60,000 nt of DNA from Nematostella vectensis (lineage: Eukaryota > Cnidaria > Anthozoa > Actiniaria > Edwardsiidae): NCBI RefSeq assembly GCF_932526225.1, contig NC_064045.1, positions 5,471,498 to 5,531,497 of the forward strand, in the 5' to 3' direction. Below the pieces are notes generated by a model that saw nothing but the letters and a program-made list of their open reading frames with translations, searched no databases and was not told where the DNA came from. A program made the translations under genes and the position numbers. This document shows, in pieces, positions 22,901 to 34,900 of the stretch (its first letter is position 1; each line of letters begins with the position of its first letter).

Positions 22901-25900
22901 CTTAATAAATATTTTATATTTGCATAAAATAAGTTTTCACAATGACTGGCATTCCAGATATTTCGGGGTTTTAAAGCTTGATTTTATACGTTATGACCAG
23001 CGGGGAGTAAATCGGCCACCCCATCTCCCCAGGCCGATAACACATCCCCTCGACATGACGGAAAAACATGACTTAACGCTTCAAATAAGCTCATTTCACA
23101 TCTAATAAGGGGGAAATTTTCTCTAAGTACTTAGTGAGTAATAGCAAACAAGATATCAAATGCGACTTTTTTTAAATTGATGCGACTTTTTGTAAAGTGT
23201 CATTGAAATTTGAGCTTTTCTTCCCTGAGCTCATACATAGCGCAAGGATGATCAAGGAAAAAATATCTTAAAAAGCAAAAATATGGGTATTTGCATTTCG
23301 GCCTCACGTTATTTGTGCTTCAAAAATCAGTTCGGAATACAAAAAACCGATGGCCATTGTAAGAAATTGTGTCTTCTTTCTCTATCTCGAATTGCGAATT
23401 TTCCAGGTTTTTCCGTCATGTCCATCCCCTCCCAACTATACTTTTAAGCCCCTCCCTCAACTGCCCCTTTACTAGCCTACGAGCCAGTCTGTCCTTTTGC
23501 GTCCCTAGTCCGTAACAGCAATATACGCAGTCTTATGCCTAGTGCACACTAGCGACATATCGACATAACGACATGGGCGCGCGCACTCTTATCTTCGAAA
23601 TAACGACATGAACATAACGACATAAGAGAAAAAACATGTTTTTTTCTTTTGCCTAGTGCACACTAGCGACATATCGACATAACGACATGGGCGCGCGCAC
23701 TCTTATTTTCGACATAACGACATGGACATAACGACATAAGAGAAAAAACATGCTTTTTCTTTTATGTCTTTATGTCCATGTCGTTATGTGGGGCTAAACA
23801 TAGTGCGCGCGCCCATGTCGTTGTGTTGTTATGTTGTTAGTGTGCACTAGGCATTAGGCGCTTGTGGGGTCAGGCTTCCCTCTAGGTCGGGTGAGTGCTC
23901 GAAGACACGCCAAATTTTGTGACTTTTTTGGCTTTCCGCCAAAGGAGAGACGGCTAGATGTCTGCCCCTTTACTCTCCACACTTAGCCTGCCGCTCCTCG
24001 GGTCTACCCCCACTTACACAAGCCCCTTTTTTACCTACCGTTGGGTCATGGGGATGACTTGGTACGTCCGTAATCTAAGATTACGCTGACTGCATGCCGG
24101 ATCCTCGGACATTACTTCGTTCATCATGCAAAACAGCTGTAATAATAACATAACTTTACTTCATTTATCATGCCAAACAGCTGTAATAATAACATAACTT
24201 TACTTCATTTATCATGCCAAACAGCTGTAATAATTAATATACGAGACGGCAAGAACGTGGTTTGGAAAAGAGTTTGTTAGGGGACAGATTTTATTTTCTC
24301 AATTTTTGCTTTATTTATCAAGACCAATTTACGCGGCGTTGCTTAACATTTGGTTCGACAAAGAGGTAGGTAGAAATGACCTCCCATTTGTATTCATGGA
24401 CCATTCAAGTTTCTCTTTTGCAAAATTTAGGTTTTGAAGGAGTGCTTTCTGCTTGTTCATGGCTGCATCTATATGTATTCGCAGTCACTGTACATTATTC
24501 CATCCCTAGTATATTGAATGAAGCGGCATTTATTCGAATTGGGCCTATACACCTCTTATTGGCTACGAGCCGTAAGGAAACTTATGGACCGGATTATTTT
24601 TCCATTGTTTTATGACCCAAGAGCGGAACTCCATGTGTTCTCAAACGAGGTCAATACAATATTTTAATATAGAATTTGGAGGGAGTTTTTTCATAGCAAA
24701 GTGTTCCGATGTTTTATGCGGCGCTCTAACCAAAAAACGAGAGTGGTCGTAGCTGTATAATAAACAAGATGAACTGCATACACTTTTTTTTTCAAATTAT
24801 AAAGCCTCTCTTCAATTATCACCCTCGCCTCACCCCAATCAATCAATGTGTCGTATCCGCAGTGGTTCATGGGTAACGTATAAATTGACGAATTTTGGTC
24901 TCTGAACGCCGTTGAATGTTTAGTTTAGAGGTACATGAACATGAATGCTGAAGCTTCGTATACCTGTCTTTATTTTAATTTACGCTTATAATTTTATATA
25001 TTTGATACCCACGAAGCACTGCGGGTGCAACCTTAAATTGGTATAAGACGTGTAAGACACTAATTTGTTATTGACCTGTTCAATCCGCTGATCTAGTCGA
25101 ATGTCTTCCCCGCCTTTCACGAGGAACATGTGGTCCCTCTCATCATCACCACGGATGGTGACTCGCTTCGGCTTACGAATCGATGCCAGGACAAGCACCT
25201 AGCGAACACAAATCGTTAATAATTCAGGCATAAAGCAAGGATTTTTTCCATATCAATGTATTTATTTGAAAAACTAAAACAATCACTTATGGTACTTTTT
25301 TCAGCAGGGCTTTTGCTCCCAATGGGCCATTCCAGCTATCACAGTTCTAGTATGTCAGCGTGTCGGCCTCACCGCTAGTATGTTAGCGTGTCGGCCTCTC
25401 GCCTCTCTAGTATATTAGCGTGTCGGCCTCTCACCGCTCTAGTATGTTAGCGTGTCGGCCTCTCACCGCTCTAGTGTGTTAGCGTGTCGGCCTCTCGCCG
25501 CTCTAGTATGTTAGCGTGTCGGCCTCTCACCGCTCTAGTATGTTAGCGTGTCGGCCTCTCACCGCTCTAGTGTGTTAGCGTGTCGGCCTCTCACCGCTTT
25601 AGAGTGTTAGCGTGTCGGCCTCTCACCGCTCTAGTGTGTTAGCGTGTCGGCCTCTCACCGCTCTAGTATGTTAGCGTGTCGGCCTCTCACCGCTCTAGTG
25701 TGTTAGCGTGTCGGCTTCTCACCGCTCTAGTGTGTTAGCGTGTCGGCCTCTCACCGCTTTAGAGTGTTAACGTGTCGGCTTCTCAACGCTAGTATGTTAG
25801 CGTGTCGGCCTCACCGCTAGTATGTTAGCGTGTCGGCCTCTCACCGCTTTAGTGTGTTAGCGTGTCGGCCTCACCGCTAGTATGTTAGCGTGTCGGCCTC

Positions 25901-28900
25901 TCGCCGCTCTAGTATGTTAGCGTGTCGGCCTCTCACCGCTAGTATGTTAGCGTGTCGGCCTCACCGCTAGTATGTTAGCGTGTCGGCCTCTCACCGCTTT
26001 AGTGTGTTAGCGTGTCGGCCTCTCACCGCTTTGGTGCGTTAGCGCGTCGGCCTCTCACCGCTCTAGTATGTTAGCGTGTCGGCCTCTCACCGCTCTAGTA
26101 TGTTAGCGTGTCGGCCTCTCGCAGCTCTAGTATGTTAGCGTGTCGGCCTCTCACCGCTCTAGTGTGTTAGCGTGTCGGCCTCTCGCCGCTCTAGTATGTT
26201 AGCGTGTCGGCCTCTCACCGCTTTAGTGTGGTAGCGTGTCGGCTTCTCACCGCTCTTGTGTGTTAGCGTGTCGGCCTCTTACAGCTTTAGAGTGTTAGCG
26301 TGTCGGCTTCTCACCGCTCTAGTATGTTAGCGTGTCGGCCTCTCACCGCTTTAGAGTGTTAGCGTGTCGGCTTCTCACCGCTAGTATGTTAGTGTGTCGG
26401 CCTCACCGCTAGTATGTTAGCGTGTCGGCCTCTCACCGCTTTAGTGTGTTAGCGTGTCGGCCTCACCGCTAGTATGTTAGCGTGTCGGCCTCTCGCCGCT
26501 CTAGTATGTTAGCGTGTCGGCCTCTCACCGCTAGTATGTTAGCGTGTCGGCCTCACCGCTAGTATGTTAGCGTGTCGGCCTCTCACCGCTTTAGTGTGTT
26601 AGCGTGTCGGCCTCACCGCTAGTATGTTAGCGTGTCGGCCTCTCGCCGCTCTAGTATGTTAGCGTGTCGGCCTCTCACCGCTAGTATGTTAGCGTGTCGG
26701 CCTCACCGCTAGTATGTTAGCGTGTCGGCCTCTCACCGCTTTAGTGTGTTAGCGTGTCGGCCTCACCGCTAGTATGTTAGCGTGTCGGCCTCTCGCCGCT
26801 CTAGTATGTTAGCGTGTCGGCCTCTCACCGCTCTAGTATGTTAGCGTGTCGGCCTCTCACCGCTCTAGTGTGGTAGCGTGTTGGCCTCTCACCGCTCTAG
26901 TATGTTAGCGTGTCGGCCTCTCACCGCTCTAGTATGTTAGCGTGTCGGCCTCTCACCGCTCTTGTGTGTTAGCGTGTCGGCCTCTCACAGCTTTAGAGTG
27001 TTAGCGTGTCGGCTTCTCGCCGCTCTAGTATGTAAGCGTGTCGGCCTCTCACCGCTCTAGTGTGTTAGCGTGTCGGCCTCACCGCTAGTATGTTAGCGTG
27101 TCGGCCTCTCGCCGCTCTAGTATGTTAGCGTGTCGGCCTCTCACCGCTCTAGTATGTTAGCGTGTCGGCCTCTCACCGCTCTAGTGTGGTAGCGTGTCGG
27201 CCTCTCACCGCTCTTGTGTGTTAGCGTGTCGGCCTCTCACCGCTCTTGTGTGTTAGCGTGTCGGCCTCTCACAGCTTTAGAGTGTTAGCGTGTCGGCTTC
27301 TCACCGCTCTAGTATGTAAGCGTGTCGGCCTCTCACCGCTCTAGTGTGTTAGCATGTCGGCCTCTCACCGCTTTGGTGCGTTAGCGCGTCGGCCTCTCAC
27401 CGCTCTAGTGTGTTAGCGTGTCGGCCTCTCGCCGCTCTAGTATGTTAGCGTGTCGGCCTCTCACCGCTAGTATGTTAGCGTGTCGGCCTCACCGCTAGTA
27501 TGTTAGCGTGTCGGCCTCTCACCGCTTTAGTGTGTTAGCGTGTCGGCCTCACCGCTAGTATGTTAGCGTGTCGGCCTCTCGCCGCTCTAGTATGTTAGCG
27601 TGTCGGCCTCTCACCGCTCTAGTATGTTAGCGTGTCGGCCTCTCACCGCTCTAGTGTGGTAGCGTGTCGGCCTCTCACCGCTCTAGTATGTTAGCGTGTC
27701 GGCCTCTCACCGCTTTAGTGTGGTAGCGTGTCGGCTTCTCACCGCTCTTGTGTGTTAGCGTGTCGGCCTCTCACAGCTTTAGAGTGTTAGCGTGTCGACC
27801 TCTCACCGCTCTAGTATGTTAGCGTGTCGGCCTCTCACCGCTTTAGTGTGTTAGCGTGTCGGCCTCTCGCCGCTCGAGTGTGTTAGCGTGTCGGCCTCTC
27901 ACCGCTTTAGAGTGTTAGCGTGTCGGCCTCTCGCCGCTCTAGTGTGTTAGCGTGTCGGCCTCTCACCGCTATAGTGTGTTAGCGTGTCGGCCTCTCACCG
28001 CTGAGAGAGTAAGGGTACCTTTTCGTCAAACCCTGCGATATTCACGTGGTATTCAGGCATCGGTTTGCTCTGACCGGTGTACTGACCTGCAGAGAAACAT
28101 CAATTTACTGAAGTTTTCAATGTTCTGCGAACTCTCACCGATGATTTCCAACAGCTGAAATAGCCCTCTGGCTTCCGTCATTCAAATTTCTTGAAACGTT
28201 TTTATTGGCCAGTACTGAAATACATTCTAATCACTTCCCCACTAATCACGCTCTCGTCAATCAAAACGTTCTAAATACAGTTGCGTTAGTTTAAATGACG
28301 GAAAGCAAAATGTGGAATAGAAGTTGAACATTATTGACAAGAGCTCGTAGAATATTGTAAATTGCAGCAAACGTTACTGATGAATGCTGTCGCCCCTGAT
28401 AGCTCGCCCGGTATACGATCATGAAAATACCGGCTTTTGTCCGATCACTGAAGTTAAGCTCGATTGTGCGTGGTAAGTACTTGGATGGGTGATCGCCTGA
28501 TGTTTCATTTAAAATGGGTGTCATGTGCTGCGGTTATGAAATAACCGGAATGTGTTATGATGTATCACCATACAATCCCCGATATTTATTGCTCCCTACA
28601 AGGCCACCTACCCGGCACCTCCAGCTTCTGCGCGTGGGAGTCAGCCTGGAAATTTGTCAACCATGGCGAATACTCCTTGAGATTTCCTGGGGGTTTAGAG
28701 ACCATCTGCTGTTTAAGTTTCGCGGTCTCTGGTCCAAATTCCTGGAAAAAATAGCATAAACAGGGAATAACAAAATAAAAAAACAACAAAAAAAATAAAA
28801 AAGCAAAAATGTTAATCGAGACGTGTTTTTTTTACCTTAAGTGACATATTTACAAGCTTCTCGCCGTCTTTACCGAATATATTCTCAAACCTCGACGCAT

Positions 28901-31900
28901 GCTCCTACAATAGAACAATGCACACATTTCAAATTATGTCTAGTCTTTAGAATCGCCACCAAAACCAACCAAACCCAGAACAAAATATACCAATACTCCT
29001 AACCCTGCATACAAAAATCACCGCTCGAAACCGGTATTTTGATAAGTCATCCCCATCATAGATATAATTAAACACCGGGCTGACATAGTTATCATCATAA
29101 GAAGACTATTATTGTGGGATAAATCATAGTTATCATCATGAGAAGACTATTATTGGGGGATAAATCATAGTTATCATCATGAGAAGACTATTATTGGAGG
29201 ATAAATCATAGTTATCATCATGAGAAGACTATTATTGGGGGATAAATCATAGTTATCATCATGAGAAGACTATTATTGGGGGATAAATCATAGTTATCAT
29301 CATGAGAAGACTACTATTGGGGGATAAATCATAGTTATCATCATGAGAAGACTATTATTGTGGGATAAATCATAGTTATCATCATGAGAAGACTATTATT
29401 GGGGGATAAATCATAGTTACCATCATGAGAAGACTATTATTGGGGGATAAATCATAGTTATCATCATGAGAAGACTACTATTGGGGGATAAATCATAGTT
29501 ATCATCATGAGAAGACTATTATTGGGAGATAAATCATAGTTCTTGCCGACCCTGTCATTCATAGATCTGACGCGCGCACGAATACCCAATCAGAAAGCAG
29601 CAAATAGAAGCCAGCGAAGTGCAACCCAAATGTCCCACAAATTGTACATGTCGGATGAGGTCAGCGAGTCCTGCTCGGAGTTATTTTAAATACAGACGTT
29701 TATAAGGGTTTTCCTGCGACTTGGAAAATAAAACACAGTAACCTAACATGATGGAAACTTGTCTTGTTGTCCAAGCTTGGTGAATATCTTGTGAGAATGA
29801 AGCATCGAAATAGATAACTACGAGTTTGGTTGTTGAATGGAAAGGCACGAATCCAGCACTTTCTACGCTGACCGGAAAATGCTTACTTGCTCGTCCAGAT
29901 TCGCAGAAAAATATCTCAAACCAATCATTTTCGGCGTCGATTGCCGACTTTTTGTGGGACATTTGTGGGACCACATGGCTGTTATTGCACCATCTCTTTC
30001 CTGATTGGCTATTCGTGCGCGCGTGATTGACATGTCGAATCTATGAATTGTCATCATCATCATTATAACAAGAAGCAGCATCCTCGCCATGACATAAATA
30101 ACAAAAGCTGAAGACTTACCTTGGAGAATTTCTTCCTAAAAGGTCCCATTTCTTCTGCTGCCGGCTGTGACGAGTCTGTAGCTCTGTTGACGCTCGAGTC
30201 AAAAAGCTGCTTGTAGATACTACGAAACGCTTCTTTGATGGCCTTCTTGTTTTTTGTTTGAAGTAACTGTTTGATTTCTCCATCGCACCAGTCCTGTGTT
30301 TTAATCAAGTGATTACCTAAGGAACGGGTCTCAATAACATACAGGCCATGGAAAAGAGAGTATCCAATTCTACACTCAAGCATCTTGGTTCTAATGAAGT
30401 TGATAGAGGATAGTGAATGTCTACCTGTTGATAGATACTAGTAAATCATAAAGCTGATAGATGACATTGAAGGATCTAAGTAATTAAGTTGAAGGGTCTT
30501 AATCGGTTACTCTTCTAAATCCTTTTGGATCTTCCGAACAAAAATGTAATCGGAAAATTAACGTTCCAGCTACTACAACTTGTAAAGCTAGACATTCCAA
30601 GGACATTAGCTAATTTCTGGCTAGCCACTCATTCACTTTGAAACACGTCTCAAATGCGAACTCCTTTCTCACTAGACCTTCTCCATCTTTCCTCCCACCC
30701 CCTAGCATCCCTCGGCTCCCAGTTTTATTCCTCCCCTTCGCATTTGACTAGTACCTGGTCTTACCTCCTGATGATAAACCTTGTGCTAGAATACACGTAA
30801 GGTTGCTTTACATTTCGAAGAGCTCTAAGAAATATCCCACCTTTCCATTTTGTAACTCTATATATTTGTTTTTGTCATCCCCTTTCTTGCCATTACACGC
30901 CATCATATATGTTCCACATTTTCCTCCCTTCAAGATTATCTATCCACCTAACACACCCCCCCCCCCCACCACCCACCCACCCCAGGTGCTTTGGTACGAA
31001 TACCCGCTTTCAACCAAAAACTTGTAAAGCTAGACATTCCAAGGACATTCGCTAATTTCTAGCACTACCTTGAAAGCCATTTCGGGGTTATGAAGTTGCT
31101 CCAGTGCGGCGATAAAACTGTCCATAAGCGGCGACTCAAGCAACTTTCGTATTCTAAAAACAAACACTCATCAATTCTTACATTTACCATCAGGGGATCA
31201 ATGGTTGCAGTAAGCCCAAGGTGTTCTTAGTCTATTTCAAGGAAATAAGATATTAAGCTAATATTAGCTATTAGCTAATAAAGTTGTAAGACAAAAGTTT
31301 ACTGGTAGTCGCAAAAGCGATCTGTCCAAGAGTTCTGGTTGCAAATCAAACAAAATCTATAGTCGCTTTTATGTACATCCAGTGAAAGTGATGTCTTTCC
31401 TAATGCTCTAAAATTACATTTTACTACTGTGTATAAAAAAATGTGAATTTTCTAATCAAAATAGTACCATATAATAATAACAGTTTAGCAACCAAAAGAA
31501 TCGGGTGCATTTTCGCCCAATCCTCGGGTGCCCAGGAAGTCGAGGTCAGCGACATCTCTACCGCCCTACCCCTCCCCCTCCGGGGGCCTTGTTCTCACGT
31601 TCTGGCGCCTGTGAACTCGACGCCCTGGCTTCCCGAGGGTGTTTTCGCCCGAGCATTTGTTCGTCGCGCTATTGGTGTGTAATGTGGTAGGCAGTATCTC
31701 ACCTCTCAACCGCTTTCCTATTGGTGTTACCCTCGGGGCTGCTGTCAAACACAAACTGCTCGCTACTGACCTTGAACGCGTAACACAACGCCTGGCAAAC
31801 CAAATACAAAATGCATAAGGATGAGAATCATATGAAAGACATAGAGCGCCGGTTCCCAGCGCTAACCCAGGGATAAATACGGTTATCTTGACACTTGATC

Positions 31901-34900
31901 GGATAAAAAGGGCTTTAGTCCCTGGGTAAGCGTTCACCTTCTTTCCGGGAACCGGCCCATGATGCAGAAACAATTAGTGGTTAAAAACATAAGGGTTTCA
32001 TGATTCTTGGAACCCGGCACAGGTGTTTTCAACTAGGATCACTATTTATAACCTGAGGGTAGTTTTTCGCGATTTCCGTCACAATTCCGTGAACCGCACG
32101 CGCCTCCTTCTTGTCCATCAATGCAACCATCTGGTTGATCCAGCCGATGAACATCCAGCACGGGACAGTCTCCACCTGACAATCAAAAATTATCCAATAG
32201 TAACTAGACTTAACATGTCAATCATACACTATCCCATAGGAACCAGACTTACCTTTAAATCAAACCTTATCCAATAAGAACTAAACTTATCCTGTCAATT
32301 AAACACTATCTAATAGTAACTAGACTTAACCCTATTCAGACCGGGGGGGGAGGGGGGGGAGGGCTTTTGAGGCCCCCAGAACCTTTGATCTGTAATAATT
32401 TTTGAACTAGTAGGGTAAGAGCATTGAAATTCGATTTTTTCTAGAATTTATCTGGGATCAGTTTGGTGTAAATAAAATTTTGAATAAGTCGTTAAGATCA
32501 ACTATCAATACGACGCGCTCAACGTAAATCCATGTCATATAAACGTTTTATACCAAGTTTTGAAAAAACACAATAAAAAATTACATCTCTATTTTAGGGG
32601 GGAAGGGGTGTTTTTTTTCCATTTTTGACCTTCTCGAAATAGTGCTTGTAGAAATAGCAAAAAAACATTAATATCCACCTGAAATCATTAATACAACTTG
32701 AAACGAAGATTAAATATTGTCAAAAAGCTTCAGCCACCCAGTTTTTATTTATTAAAATAAATAATTTTCATTAAATCCAAGATGGCGGATCCAAGATGGC
32801 GGATGCTGATGTCACATAATTAGCTAAAAATCGTTGTTTTTTTTTAAAAACTAACATCTAAATTTGACAAAATCTTTTTTTATATTTCTCTATTTTAAAT
32901 AAAAAGTAGAAAAAACATTATTGGAAAAGATATTTAAATTATTACTTTAATTAAGAGTCCAGTTGCAAACTTATGCTATATTAGAAGTACCATGCCAATC
33001 AATGACGTCACAGGTGTCATATATTGTTGTCATAGAAACAGTGTCACTAATAATATATGTCTACTGCAAGATTATCGAAAACAGACATACAGAAATACAC
33101 ATCTAAAAAAACAGAAATATTGCCCGTTTCTGCTCACTTAAGTGACGTCACCGTTACGTCACAAAGACATTTTTTTGGAAGAATATCGGTCGCTTTTTGA
33201 ATACGAACTGATTATGATAACTTATTTGGATTTTGGATGCAAAGGTTTCGAAAGATAGGCTATTCATAACCAAATGTCCTTAAATGACGTCATAATGCCA
33301 TAGCAACACAATATATTATTTTGTTCCTCTTTGTCAGATAATGATTCTTTGAAAATTTGGTCATAATAGCTCCAATGGTTCAAAAGTTACGGATGCCCCC
33401 CCCCCCCCCCCCCCCCCGGCCTGGTCAGAGGAAGCCCCAAAAAGCCCGGTCTGAATAGGGTTAACCTGTCAATCAAACATTATCAAGTTTCAATCAAACA
33501 CTATTTCATTGGAATTAATTAATTTCATTTAGACGTTCTAAAGTAAAACATTATATTAAAAGCTTAAAATGAGACTTTGTAAACCATTTGGTCAATTTAT
33601 ATGGTGGCCAAATCTTTTCCAATTCTTTTTTTCTTTCAGCAAATCTGAGTGCAGCTCTAATTAAAAAAAACGTTTAAGCTTTTCCGGACTTCTAAAGGCG
33701 ATCAAAAAATGGGCACTATGAAGTGTTTCGCACTGGCTAAAGGCTGATTTAGACAGCAAGATTTAGTTGTATGCGACCCTTTTACAACTCGAGCCTTAGA
33801 GTGTAAATAAGCCTACGACTCCGCTATGATGCTCGACTACAAACGTCGTAGTGTTTAATTCAAGGCATGAAGTAGAAAGGACGCATACGACTAAATCGCG
33901 CCGTCTAAATCGGATTTTACTCTTCTTACCCAATCCACGAAAAACAATGATAAGTACATTAAGGAGGATTATAATTTGAGAAAAAAAATCACAAATCAGA
34001 CCTTTTTGACGAAGCTGTCGAGGGTATGAGGGTAAAGCTCAACTATCTGAAGCAGCCTTGGAAACCGGTTACGGGCCTCCTCTGACCCATGCTCCATTGC
34101 CTTCAGCACGTAACGAACTACGAACTCCGGGAAACGCTGGAAAACAAATTCATAGTGAAGACCAAATGGGGAAATAATGAAAGAAGGGCCGTCGCTTTCT
34201 ACGAACTGCAAGAAAATGAACAAACGACCTGTCTTAGGAGGATTCATCAGCAAGATGGACTCTTGAGATATCTTAACATATAATTCCGTACATCCTACTA
34301 GATCTAGCTCACAAAGCAACACTGTCAATCCTCATTGCTCATTTCTAGTGTCCATGCACATAACATTTAATCTTCTTGCGTGTATATCTAGAATAGCCTC
34401 CCCTAATCTTCATTTTGAAACCCACCCGGTCCCATCGTATTCATTGTTATTATTTATAATTCCTTATTTTTTGATTTTATTCATTATTGAATTATTTGCT
34501 TCTCTTCTTGTATTGGTTGTTACTGTCCTCACATGCCGTTGACAACCCAATTTCGGATGATCTCAATTTTTTTCAGTATTGATGTTTAAAGTTTACTTTT
34601 TTTCCGAGCCAGCACAACAACATGGCAACGGAATCATTTCAACATAAAATAATAGCAGAACAAGAAAGGAGTACAAGAAATACCTGGATGTCGATTTCGG
34701 GCGCACAATCGGAATCTGAAACAAAAATAAAATATTAATATTACACAATTTTTAAACTAATTCTACAACCAGGGTTTGTTTTAACAACGCAATTCTGGAT
34801 AAATTTACCATCTTCTTTTCTGCGCAGCGCGCGATCACAGAATGGCACCATTGCCATCATCGCCTCCACCATACAGGTAGTGCTCCCATCACTACTGGAA

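Noticed and set aside
25345-28003. Array resembling a CRISPR at first sight
   Set aside because: Repeats are head-to-tail with no unique spacers, and the window is eukaryotic with split genes.
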